A stretch of 64,000 nt of DNA from assembly GCF_023502345.1 (NCBI RefSeq), contig NZ_JAMFLX010000008.1, forward strand, positions 1-64,000, read 5' to 3'. Source of the DNA: Parendozoicomonas callyspongiae (GTDB lineage Bacteria > Pseudomonadota > Gammaproteobacteria > Pseudomonadales > Endozoicomonadaceae). Positions 8,317-17,134 of this stretch are shown here, piece by piece. Below the pieces are notes generated by a model. It was given only the letters and a program-made list of their open reading frames with translations. It did not search any database and had not been told where the DNA came from. Within the stretch, counting starts at the first letter, position 1; each line of letters opens with the position of its first letter. Position numbers and translations under genes: made by a program.

Positions 8317-9353
8317 CAGGCACTCCTCCTGACCCAATGGTTCAGAGTACTGAGCATCGCCAGCAGCCCTGCCAGAATAAAGAACACACTCAGTGGCCAG
8401 AAGAACAGATCACGTACCGGGCGGAACGTCTCTTTGGCCTGTTCAACCGGTTCCATTTTGTCGATGGTTTTGTACACGTCCTTCAGTTCATCGGTAGAGC
8501 GGGCGCGGAAGTATCTGCCGCCGCTCAGATTGGCGATCTGTTTCAGCATCTCTTCATCAAGATCAGCGGAAGGATTAACCCTCTGTGCACCAAAACTGGT
8601 CCCAAAAATACCGGGCTGAATCATTTCCTCAGCGCCCACACCAATGGTGTAAATGGTGACACCTTCCTTGGCTGCCAGTTCGGCGGCTTTTTCGGGGCTG
8701 AGGTTGCCTGCAGTATTGGCCCCGTCAGTCAGAAGAATCATAACCCGCTGTTCCTTGGGGCGTTTACGCAGCTGGCGGACGGATAGGCCGATGGCATCGC
8801 CAATGGCTGTTCTCTCACCGGCAATACCTATAGTGGCTTCATTAAGCAGGGTACGAACGGTTTCAATATCGAAGGTCAGGGGAGCCTGCAGATAAGCCTG
8901 AGTACCGAACAGTACCAGGCCAAGCCGGTCACCTTTACGCCCATCAATAAATCTGGATACAACATCCTTGATTACTTCCAGGCGGTTGACCTGGTGACCA
9001 TTCAGCTTCAGGTCTTCAATCTCCATACTGGCTGAAAGGTCAACAGCCAGAAATGTATCCCGCCCTGAAACAGGCAGCTTGATCGGATCACCGACCCATC
9101 TTGGCCCGGCCGCAGCCAGCAAGAGCATCAGCCAGGCCAGCGCTGAAAACACAACCGGCACCTTGCGACTGCGGGCAGTGCCGGAAAGGCTTTCATCAAG
9201 AGGCAGGTCTGCAAAGAAAGGAACAACCAGGGCACTTTGTCTGCGGCTGGCGGGTTGCACAAAACGTCTGACCAGCAGGGGCAGGGGAAGCAGCATCAAT
9301 ATCCAGGGCAGGGTGAATTCCAGACCTGATAGAAATCGTAATAACTCAGACAT
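8316..9353 (-). CDS. batA: BatA-type VWA membrane protein
   Basis: 345-aa VWA-domain protein. Two N-terminal hydrophobic segments (FTLPWILMLLPLPLLVRRF; VVFSALAWLMLLLAAAG) are followed by a VWA domain with MIDAS motif DLSASM near residue 105 and LTDGANTAG further on. A C-terminal transmembrane helix (FFWPLSVFFILAGLLAML) ends the protein. The stop codon overlaps the start of the batB/C fusion by one base and the start overlaps the DUF4381 gene by 8 bp, so it lies in the middle of one transcript. It is inferred to display its metal-dependent VWA domain to partner proteins as part of the Bat complex. Confidence 0.88.
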   Translation of the reverse strand: MSELLRFLSGLEFTLPWILMLLPLPLLVRRFVQPASRRQSALVVPFFADLPLDESLSGTARSRKVPVVFSALAWLMLLLAAAGPRWVGDPIKLPVSGRDTFLAVDLSASMEIEDLKLNGHQVNRLEVIKDVVSRFIDGRKGDRLGLVLFGTQAYLQAPLTFDIETVRTLLNEATIGIAGERTAIGDAIGLSVRQLRKRPKEQRVMILLTDGANTAGNLSPEKAAELAAKEGVTIYTIGVGAEEMIQPGIFGTSFGAQRVNPSADLDEEMLKQIANLSGGRYFRARSTDELKDVYKTIDKMEPVEQAKETFRPVRDLFFWPLSVFFILAGLLAMLSTLNHWVRRSA

Positions 9354-9867
9354 GGTGCTTTCTTATCCAGACATCGACAGTGCGATAAAGTGGTTCGGGA
9401 TCAACACCGGTACCTTTCTCATAGCTGGTTGTGCCAACGGCTCTGCCGGGGCCTTTGGTGAAAATCTTTGATAGGCCTGCTTTATCTCGTGTCTTATCGA
9501 GACTCTTATCGAGAAATACCTGCCACTCCTGCCCGCTGAGTGAAGCGACATCCTTGCGGGGATAAGCCTGCAGGGCAACGGACTTCAACAGGTAATTACA
9601 TTCCCGCAGATAACGCTGACGATCATTATGTTGCTGGAATTGTTCGCGAATCACTTTCAGTTGCCTGCAGCCTGAACGGCGATAAACACTGCGCCGGTAC
9701 CAGCGCAATATCAGCAGCACTGCCGCGATAAGAGCTGCAAGAGCGAGTGCCAGTAAAATCCACCAACCTATCGCTGGTGGCCATGTGCCGATAGGAGCAG
9801 GAAGAATATTGGGAGCCAGGGCATCCAGAGGATTCTGTCCCTGAGCGGCTGAGGCAACATTATTCAT
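9346..9867 (-). CDS. DUF4381 domain protein
   Basis: 173-aa protein with one central transmembrane helix (WWILLALALAALIAAVLLIL, about residues 35-55) followed by a basic cytoplasmic stretch and a helical domain (..YLRECNYLLKSVALQAYP..). This is the DUF4381 pattern regularly found between DUF58 and BatA genes. It overlaps both neighbours by 8 bp. Function is unknown; operon position suggests a small membrane adaptor of the MoxR/Bat system. Confidence 0.82.
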   Translation of the reverse strand: MNNVASAAQGQNPLDALAPNILPAPIGTWPPAIGWWILLALALAALIAAVLLILRWYRRSVYRRSGCRQLKVIREQFQQHNDRQRYLRECNYLLKSVALQAYPRKDVASLSGQEWQVFLDKSLDKTRDKAGLSKIFTKGPGRAVGTTSYEKGTGVDPEPLYRTVDVWIRKHHV

Positions 9868-10795
9868 GATTGCCTCCTTCCAGTTCTGCCTGAAAAGAAA
9901 CAGTGGTTTGCAGCAGTTGGTCTTCCGTGGGTTGGCAGCAGTTCAGCCGGTGAAACGGGATGCGGTACTTCTGCATATGTTCAACAAGCATCTTCTGCCG
10001 TTGCTGAGCCTGCTGCTGATAATTTTCCCGGGTGCTCTTTATCCGGCTGTTCAGCAGTCCACGGCGTTCACCATCACTGACGGCGTACAGACCAGCTGGA
10101 GGTAGATCACTGTCTAACGGATCAAAAACCTGAATCGCCATCAAATCACTGTGGCGGGAAATCAGAGCCATATCTTTCAGGCCGTTGGGACTGATTCCAT
10201 GAAAATCGCTGATCACAATAACCAGTGATCCGGGATGAGTCAGCTGTGCGGTACGAGCCAGCATTTTATCCAGAGCCTGGCTGTTGCGGGGCTGACCAGC
10301 CTTGAGAGACTGATTCATTTCAACCGTCTGCTGCAACAGCTGCAGAACATGTTGCCGGGAACGACGTGGCCGAAGCTCCTTATGTTGTTCCTGCCCGGCC
10401 AGAAGAGCACCAACCCGATCACCATGCTTCAAAGCACGCCAGGCCAAAAGGGCGGCAGCTTCTGCGGCAGTGACTGATTTGAAGTTGAGCTGGCTGCCAA
10501 AGAACAGACCTGCTCCCTGGTCAACCACAAGAAGCACCGGACGCTCCCGCTCTTCTCGGTAAACCCGGGTCTGGGTTTTCCCGGTGCGTGCGCTGGCCCG
10601 CCAGTCGATAGTGCGGATATCGTCGCCTGGCTGATAGTTTCGGAATTCTTCAAAATCCATACCGCGGCCACGCAGACGGGACTGGTGTCCGCCGGTTAGC
10701 TGGGCTTTGGCCGGGCCGGGTTTATATAAAGGAATATGTTTGGCCAGACTCGCCAGTCTGGTCAGTTCATCAAGACTTGTGTAAGCACCACTCAT
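9860..10795 (-). CDS. DUF58 domain protein
   Basis: 311 aa. It carries the DUF58 hallmark GDDIRTIDWRASARTGKTQ around residues 55-75, followed by a VWA-like fold (..RPVLLVVDQGAG..; ..GSLVIVISDFHG..). No transmembrane helix is evident, so it should be cytoplasmic or membrane-associated. DUF58 proteins are almost always encoded directly after a MoxR ATPase, as here, and are thought to be the partner through which MoxR acts on VWA proteins. The start codon lies 33 bp after the moxR stop. Confidence 0.88.
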   Translation of the reverse strand: MSGAYTSLDELTRLASLAKHIPLYKPGPAKAQLTGGHQSRLRGRGMDFEEFRNYQPGDDIRTIDWRASARTGKTQTRVYREERERPVLLVVDQGAGLFFGSQLNFKSVTAAEAAALLAWRALKHGDRVGALLAGQEQHKELRPRRSRQHVLQLLQQTVEMNQSLKAGQPRNSQALDKMLARTAQLTHPGSLVIVISDFHGISPNGLKDMALISRHSDLMAIQVFDPLDSDLPPAGLYAVSDGERRGLLNSRIKSTRENYQQQAQQRQKMLVEHMQKYRIPFHRLNCCQPTEDQLLQTTVSFQAELEGGNHE

Positions 10796-10828
10796 TGCCG
10801 TTCCCCCAGTTCAGATATGCACGAGTGG

Positions 10829-11809
10829 TCAGGCGACTGCAACCTGCTGCATGAGCAGGGTGAGGATGCGGTCGGCGTTCATGCCCCGGGCTTCCGCTTC
10901 ATAGCTGGGAATAATTCGATGGCGCAATACATCGTGGGCAATTGACTGAACATCATCCGGGGTCACGAAATCCCGGCCATTCAGCCAGGCATGGGCACGG
11001 GCGCAGCGATCCAGTGCGATAGTGCCCCGGGGGCTGGCGCCGTATTCCAGAAGTGAACCAAGGTTCTTCTGATATTTGGCCGGGTGCCGGGTGGCATCAA
11101 CCAGATGAATAATGTAATCCTCAACTGCCGTGTCCATATGCAGTTCCAGCACTTCGCGTCGGGCTGCAAAAATCACTTCCTGGGGCAGAATGCTGGGTTT
11201 CACCTGTTGTTGCTGCAAAGCCTCTCCGCGTACCAGTCGCAGAATATCCCGCTCGGCCTGGATAGACGGATAATCAATGCAGACATGCATCAGGAAACGG
11301 TCCAGCTGGGCTTCTGGGAGCGGGTAGGTGCCTTCCTGTTCAATCGGGTTCTGGGTAGCCATAACCAGAAACAGATCGGGAAGTGCATGGGTGGTCCCGG
11401 CAACACTGACCTGTCTTTCTGCCATCGCTTCTAGAAGAGCAGCCTGAACCTTGGCCGGAGCACGGTTGATCTCATCGGCCAATACCAAATTCTGGAACAC
11501 AGGCCCCTGCTGGAAACGGAAGCTGCCATCTTCAGGGCGGTAGATTTCGGTACCGGTAATATCAGCAGGAAGAAGATCCGGAGTGAACTGAATGCGCTGA
11601 AAACCAGCGGCAAGACCTTCGGCCAGATCCTTGATAGCCTTGGTCTTGGCCAGACCCGGAGCCCCTTCAACCAGTATATGGCCATCGGCAAGCAGGGCGA
11701 TCAACAGGCGATCCAGCAGGCGTTCCTGCCCGATAATCACCTGTCGCAAATAATTTCTTAGTGAAATTAGCAAGTTGTGTGTTGAGCTTGAAGTCAAACC
11801 TGCATCCAT
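10829..11809 (-). CDS. MoxR family AAA+ ATPase
   Basis: 326 aa from ATG 11809; a longer frame from TTG 11887 adds 26 residues without homology-like features. The AAA+ core has Walker A GAPGLAKT, Walker B LVLADEINRAP, the sensor-1 region LVMATQNPIEQEGTYPLPEAQ and an arginine-containing EAQLDRF segment. This is the canonical MoxR subgroup. It is first in a six-gene minus-strand operon (moxR, DUF58, DUF4381, batA, batB/C, batD). MoxR ATPases act as chaperones that insert metals or assemble complexes with VWA partners. The substrate here is not known. Confidence 0.92.
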   Translation of the reverse strand: MDAGLTSSSTHNLLISLRNYLRQVIIGQERLLDRLLIALLADGHILVEGAPGLAKTKAIKDLAEGLAAGFQRIQFTPDLLPADITGTEIYRPEDGSFRFQQGPVFQNLVLADEINRAPAKVQAALLEAMAERQVSVAGTTHALPDLFLVMATQNPIEQEGTYPLPEAQLDRFLMHVCIDYPSIQAERDILRLVRGEALQQQQVKPSILPQEVIFAARREVLELHMDTAVEDYIIHLVDATRHPAKYQKNLGSLLEYGASPRGTIALDRCARAHAWLNGRDFVTPDDVQSIAHDVLRHRIIPSYEAEARGMNADRILTLLMQQVAVA

Positions 11810-12238
11810 AGGTGAAGGGCTCTCTTCTTTAATCAGGTAGTGTTTGAGCAATCCGTTTGCCTTTTTGTCATGGTTTGACCACGACAACGTAGGCTGAGTT
11901 ATTTAAGGGTTGCCAGGCAAAATTTCAAGTTTGTAGTCAGACAATATAAACAGAAAAAAGTTTCCCTGCGGATGGGATGGATGATTTGTACTGTTCAGCC
12001 TGTTATCTATTTATACCGGAAACGATAATCACTTAAAGATATAATTATTTCGGTAGTTAGATATGGACATTTGTCAAATGCTGCGGTTATCTGTCGCTGG
12101 TCGAGGTTTGACCGAAATGGTCTGTTGTTTTGTTTAGGTGTATTCCGGTGACTCTTCTGTTCAATCTGTATACTGTCAGAAAGAACAAATCGGAATCGCT
12201 GGAACGATATTGTTCGAAATCATGCCAGGGGATTTTTA
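11810..12238. promoter_or_regulatory. Divergent intergenic region between moxR operon and gdhB
   Basis: 429 bp between divergently transcribed genes, so it must hold both promoters. A perfect TATAAT occurs at 12040-12045 but lacks a good -35 at 16-18 bp upstream. TTGACC at about 12107 and TATACT at about 12168 could belong to gdhB promoters but are not correctly spaced to each other. A good ribosome site (AGGGGA) precedes the gdhB ATG. No small gene is evident. Confidence 0.35.
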
Positions 12239-15200
12239 ATGGGGCACCTTTACGCAGATACCAGGGAAGAGTTTGTCAGAAAACTTGAAAGGGAGTTATC
12301 TTCCCATCTTCCGGAAGAACAACTGGCTGGCCTGAAATTCTTTCTGAAACCTTTTTTTGCCATCACCACACCGGAAGAGTTAGATACATACCGATGCAGG
12401 GATCTTGTCGGCAGCACCCTGGCATTCTGGCGTTTTGTCCAGAACCATGACCATAACGCTCCGAAGGTTGAGGTGCTGAATCCAGATTATGAAAATAATG
12501 GCTGGCACTCGACCCATACTATTCTTCAGATTGTTCATCCTGATATGCCTTTTATCGTTGATTCGGTAAGAGTGAAACTCACCGAGCGTGGAGCCACCAT
12601 TCACCATTTGCGTAATTGTGTTATGGCAATTGAGCGTGATGGCTCCAACCAGATGGTTTTTCCGGGTAATGGTCAATCCAAAAAGGAAGCACTGCTTTAT
12701 ATCGAGATTGACCGGCTGGAGAAAGAGAAAGAGCTGGAAGCTCTGTGCCAGGATCTGCAGGATGTGCTGGCGGATGTCAGACGTGTGGTTTCTGATTATC
12801 GCCCCATCTGCCGCAAGGTTTCTGAGCTGGTGGAAAACCTCGAAAACTGCGAACGTTCAGAAGAGCAGGAAGCCTGTGAATACCTGCGCTGGCTGCTGGC
12901 GGACAACTTTACCTTCCTGGCTTATGAAGAGCTGACCGTTGAGCGTGAAGATGACCAGACCAGGGTCAGGGAAGGGCGGCGTCTCGGTCTGTTGCGTCCC
13001 CGACATGAAGGGCAGCTGGATCGTAACCAGCTGGAACCGGAGCTGGATAGCAGCTTTTGTGCTGATCAGGCTCTGCTTTCTTTTGGCAAGGCAGCGGTTC
13101 GATCCAGTGTCCATCGCCCTGCGTATCCCGACTATATCCAGATCAAGCGCTTCGATAATGATGGTCATGTGATTGGCGAGAGCCGGATTATCGGCCTCTA
13201 TACCTCACCGGTTTATACACAGAGCCCGCGCAAGATTCCCTGGTTGCGCAGCAAGGTCAGCAAGATTGTCTCCATGGCGGGGCTTGATCTGGGTACTCAC
13301 CATGGCAAGGAACTGATCCAGATTATTGAAATGTTCCCCCGTGAGGAGCTGTTCCTGGGGACTGTTGATGACCTCTATGACTCCTTCATGGGAATTCTGC
13401 AGATACAGGAGCGCAACCAGGTTCGGGTCTTTATGCGCCGCGATACCTGTAATAACTTCTGTTCCGTGCTGATTTATGTTCCCCGCGAGATTTATGACAC
13501 CAATCTGCGCCTGAAAATGCAGGAGATTCTGTGCCGCCGGATGAAGGCACTGGATGCTGAATTCACCACTCATTTTTCCGAGTCCATTCTGGCCCGGGTG
13601 CATTATGTTCTCCGCCTCTCCGATAAAAGCCTGGATGATTTCAATCCCAAGGTGATTACTTCTGAGATTGTGCAGGCAGCTTACTCCTGGGATGAGGAGT
13701 TCCGGGACACCATTCTGGAAACCCGTGGTGAAGTCAAAGGCAACAGCCTTTTGAAGACATTTTCCTCTGGTTTTTCAATCAGCTACAAGGAAACCTTTAC
13801 ACCTCTTACCGCAGTTGCTGATATCGAGCATATGCAGGGGATGAGTCGCGATAAGCCGCTATCAATGAGCTTCTATCAGCCGATTGATGATGACGGTTAC
13901 CTGCATTACAAACTGTTCCACCATGGCAAATCCCTGCCTCTGGCTGACCTGATTCCTATTATGGAAAACTTGGGGCTGAAGGTTATTGGTGAGCACCCAT
14001 ACAAAGTCCGCAAGGGCAAGGACAAAATCTGTCTGCATGACTTTACCCTGTCCATGACCCATGGGCAGGAAAAGCCCCTGCGCAAAGTAGCGACGAAATT
14101 CCAGGAAGCGTTCTCTCGCACCTGGTATGGCCATGCGGAAAATGATCGCTTTAATCTGCTGGTGCTGGTGGCTGGTATGGACTGGCGTCAGGTCAGCATG
14201 TTCCGTGCCTATGCCCGCTATATGAAGCAGATTCGTTTTGGTTTCAGTCAAAGCTACATCGCCGATACTTTGTGCAATAACAACCAGATAGCCAAAAAAC
14301 TTCTTAAATTATTTGAGATGTGCTTCGACCCTGATCAGGATATGACCGAGGGGCAGCGCAGTGCCCGTCGACAGCAGCTGCAGCAGACTATTCTGGAAGA
14401 GCTTGATGGCGTCAGCGTACTCAACGAAGACCGTGTTCTGCGCCGCTATATGGAGCTGATCACCGCAACCCTGAGAACTAACTTCTATCAGCATGATGGA
14501 GACGGCAACGCCAAGGATTATATCTCCTTCAAATTTGCTCCCGGTGAGATTCCCGATATCCCCAAACCTGCCCCGATGTTCGAGATATTTGTTTACTCAC
14601 CATCGGTGGAAGGTGTGCATCTGCGTGGTGGCAAGGTCGCCCGTGGTGGCCTGCGCTGGTCGGACAGGGCTGAGGACTTCCGTACCGAAGTGCTGGGCTT
14701 GGTCAAAGCACAGCAGGTTAAGAATGCCGTTATTGTTCCTGTCGGCGCTAAGGGTGGTTTTGTTCCCAAGAACCTGCCAGCAAAAGGCAGCCGGGAAGAG
14801 GTGCTTGAAGAAGCCATCCGCTGTTACAAGACCTTTATCCGTGCTCTGCTGGATGTCACCGACAACCTGGTAGATAACAAGGTTATTCACCCAGATCGGG
14901 TTATGCGTTACGACGAAGACGATACCTATCTGGTTGTGGCTGCGGATAAGGGAACCGCCACGTTCTCTGACATTGCCAATGGCATTGCCGAAGAGTATGG
15001 CTTCTGGCTGGGGGATGCTTTCGCTTCCGGTGGCAGTGTTGGTTATGACCATAAGAAGATGGGCATTACTGCCAAGGGGGCCTGGGTGTCCGTTCAGCGC
15101 CACTTCCGCGAAAGTGGGGTGGATGTTCAGAAAGATCCGGTCACCGTTGTAGGTATCGGTGATATGGCCGGTGATGTCTTTGGTAACGGTATGCTCAGCT

Positions 15201-17041
15201 CCAAGGCTCTGCGTCTGGTGGCAGCCTTCAACCATATGCATATCTTTGTGGACCCTGACCCCGATCCTGCTACCAGCTTTGTAGAGCGCCAGCGACTGTT
15301 TGCATTGCCCCGTTCCAGCTGGGAAGACTATAACAGCGAACTGATTTCTGAAGGTGGTGGAATTTATTCCCGCAGTGCCAAATCCATTGCTTTGACACCA
15401 GAGATGAAAAAGCGTTTTGGTATTCGAGCAAGCCGCCTCACCCCCAATGAGCTGATTACCGCCATTCTGAAATCACCGGTGGATCTGATCTGGAACGGGG
15501 GTATCGGAACTTATGTGAAGTCGAGTGCGGAAAGCCATGCCGATGTTGGCGACAAGGCCAACGACACCCTGCGAATTGATGGCCGTATGCTGCGTGCAAA
15601 GGTTGTCGGTGAGGGTGGCAACCTGGGTCTGACCCAGCTTGGCCGTATGGAATATGCCCTCGGTGGCGGCGCTTTGAACACCGACTTTATTGATAATGCC
15701 GGTGGTGTGGACTGCTCTGACCATGAGGTCAATATCAAGATCCTGCTGAACCAGATCGTTGCGGCAGGTGATATGACCCGCAAGCAGCGTGATGCCCTTC
15801 TGGAAAAGATGACTGACGATGTTTCAAGGCTGGTGCTTGGCAATAATTATCGTCAGGCACAGGCCATCAGCCTGGCTGATCGTGAATCACGTACCCGTAT
15901 GGAAGAGTACAAGCGCTTTATCCACGCCCTGGAGAGTGCGGGCAGGCTGGACAGGGCAATAGAGTTCCTGCCGGATGATGAAGCGTTGAAAGAGCGTCAG
16001 GCGGCAGGGAAAGGGCTGACGCGCCCAGAGCTGTCAGTGCTGATCTCTTACAGCAAATCTGATCTAAAAGAGAAGCTGCTCGAATCCACGGTACCCGATG
16101 ATGCTTACCTGGCCAGAGAGCTGGAAACAGCCTTCCCTGAACAGCTGGTGAAATTGTATCGGGAGCCCCTGCAACAGCACCGACTGAACCGTGAAATCGT
16201 GGCAACACAGCTGTCTAACTATCTGATAAATATGATGGGAATCACATTTGTCAGCCGTCAGCAGCAATCTACCGGGGCCAATGCTCCTGATATTGTCCGC
16301 GGGTTTGTAATTGCCCGGGATATCTTTGGTGCTGACCAGTTATGGGCGGATATCGAGAGCCTGGATCATCAGGTTGACAGCAAACTCCAGCATGAACTGA
16401 TGGGTGAGGTGATGCGCCTGTTGCGCCGGGCTACCCGCTGGCTGGTGCGGATGAGGGAGGTTGATCGGGAGACGGATGCTTGTGTTGAACACTATCGTGA
16501 CCGTATCAGCCAGTTGAAAGACAGCCTTGATGGTCTGCTCTCGGAAGGTCAGCGCAGCGACTGGCAGAAATCCCTGGATCATTTAGTTGCCAATGGTGTG
16601 CCGGAAGAACTGGCCCAGCGTATGGCGGGTTTCCGCTTCCTGTTCAGTATGCTCTCCATTATCCAGGCTGCAGATCAGACTGGTATGGATCTGGATCGGG
16701 TCGCGAGTGCCTTCTTTGCCATTGGCGAGCACCTGGATCTGCACTGGTATTATCACGAGCTAAGCCAGCTTGAGGTGGATAATCACTGGCAGTCTCTGGC
16801 ACGGGATGGGGTTCGGGACGAACTTGCGCTGCAGCAGCGTGCTTTAACCGTCAGTCTGCTTAACCTGGAAGGTGCTCCTGAAGAGATCTGCGAGCGGCTT
16901 GGTTACTGGAGTGAGCAGAATGCTGTGCAGGTGGCCCGCTGGAAGGCAATTCTGGAAGAGCTGCGAGGAGCTGCCGGTGGTGAGCTGGCCATGTTTACCG
17001 TAGCAACCCGGGAGTTGATGGATCTGGCCCAGGGAAGCTGA
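12239..17041 (+). CDS. gdhB: NAD-specific glutamate dehydrogenase, large (180 kDa) type
   Basis: 1600 aa, the normal size for the GDH180 class. It oxidatively deaminates L-glutamate to 2-oxoglutarate and ammonia with NAD+. The N-terminal third holds ACT-like regulatory modules (..HTILQIVHPDMPFIVDSV..). The catalytic core begins near residue 790 with GVHLRGGKVARGGLRWSDR and ..VPVGAKGGFV, and includes the dinucleotide-binding part (..VVGIGDMAGDVFGNGML..) and ..VGEGGNLGLTQLGR. A long helical C-terminal region follows. An AGGGGA sequence precedes the start. It faces the moxR operon and ends before a strong terminator, so it is monocistronic. This enzyme usually supports growth on amino acids as carbon source, fitting a heterotroph feeding on host or organic matter. 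Confidence 0.95.
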   Translation: MGHLYADTREEFVRKLERELSSHLPEEQLAGLKFFLKPFFAITTPEELDTYRCRDLVGSTLAFWRFVQNHDHNAPKVEVLNPDYENNGWHSTHTILQIVHPDMPFIVDSVRVKLTERGATIHHLRNCVMAIERDGSNQMVFPGNGQSKKEALLYIEIDRLEKEKELEALCQDLQDVLADVRRVVSDYRPICRKVSELVENLENCERSEEQEACEYLRWLLADNFTFLAYEELTVEREDDQTRVREGRRLGLLRPRHEGQLDRNQLEPELDSSFCADQALLSFGKAAVRSSVHRPAYPDYIQIKRFDNDGHVIGESRIIGLYTSPVYTQSPRKIPWLRSKVSKIVSMAGLDLGTHHGKELIQIIEMFPREELFLGTVDDLYDSFMGILQIQERNQVRVFMRRDTCNNFCSVLIYVPREIYDTNLRLKMQEILCRRMKALDAEFTTHFSESILARVHYVLRLSDKSLDDFNPKVITSEIVQAAYSWDEEFRDTILETRGEVKGNSLLKTFSSGFSISYKETFTPLTAVADIEHMQGMSRDKPLSMSFYQPIDDDGYLHYKLFHHGKSLPLADLIPIMENLGLKVIGEHPYKVRKGKDKICLHDFTLSMTHGQEKPLRKVATKFQEAFSRTWYGHAENDRFNLLVLVAGMDWRQVSMFRAYARYMKQIRFGFSQSYIADTLCNNNQIAKKLLKLFEMCFDPDQDMTEGQRSARRQQLQQTILEELDGVSVLNEDRVLRRYMELITATLRTNFYQHDGDGNAKDYISFKFAPGEIPDIPKPAPMFEIFVYSPSVEGVHLRGGKVARGGLRWSDRAEDFRTEVLGLVKAQQVKNAVIVPVGAKGGFVPKNLPAKGSREEVLEEAIRCYKTFIRALLDVTDNLVDNKVIHPDRVMRYDEDDTYLVVAADKGTATFSDIANGIAEEYGFWLGDAFASGGSVGYDHKKMGITAKGAWVSVQRHFRESGVDVQKDPVTVVGIGDMAGDVFGNGMLSSKALRLVAAFNHMHIFVDPDPDPATSFVERQRLFALPRSSWEDYNSELISEGGGIYSRSAKSIALTPEMKKRFGIRASRLTPNELITAILKSPVDLIWNGGIGTYVKSSAESHADVGDKANDTLRIDGRMLRAKVVGEGGNLGLTQLGRMEYALGGGALNTDFIDNAGGVDCSDHEVNIKILLNQIVAAGDMTRKQRDALLEKMTDDVSRLVLGNNYRQAQAISLADRESRTRMEEYKRFIHALESAGRLDRAIEFLPDDEALKERQAAGKGLTRPELSVLISYSKSDLKEKLLESTVPDDAYLARELETAFPEQLVKLYREPLQQHRLNREIVATQLSNYLINMMGITFVSRQQQSTGANAPDIVRGFVIARDIFGADQLWADIESLDHQVDSKLQHELMGEVMRLLRRATRWLVRMREVDRETDACVEHYRDRISQLKDSLDGLLSEGQRSDWQKSLDHLVANGVPEELAQRMAGFRFLFSMLSIIQAADQTGMDLDRVASAFFAIGEHLDLHWYYHELSQLEVDNHWQSLARDGVRDELALQQRALTVSLLNLEGAPEEICERLGYWSEQNAVQVARWKAILEELRGAAGGELAMFTVATRELMDLAQGS

Positions 17042-17077
17042 TAGCAGCCAAACTTACGTCAACAGAACCTGGATAAC

Positions 17078-17117
17078 GAAAGGCCGCAGGGTTGATTCCT
17101 TGCGGCCTTTCTTGTTT
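17078..17117. terminator. Rho-independent terminator, probably bidirectional
   Basis: GAAAGGCCGCA (from 17078) pairs with TGCGGCCTTTC (ending 17111), followed by TTGTTT. It lies between the convergent gdhB and the 1383-aa gene; the A-rich left side means it could also serve the minus strand. Confidence 0.85.
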
Positions 17118-17134
17118 GGCGTGATTTCAGACTG

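Noticed and set aside
14597-15241. 214-aa minus-strand ORF inside gdhB
   Set aside because: Antisense to the conserved GDH catalytic core, no recognisable domain; the plus-strand gene is complete and certain.
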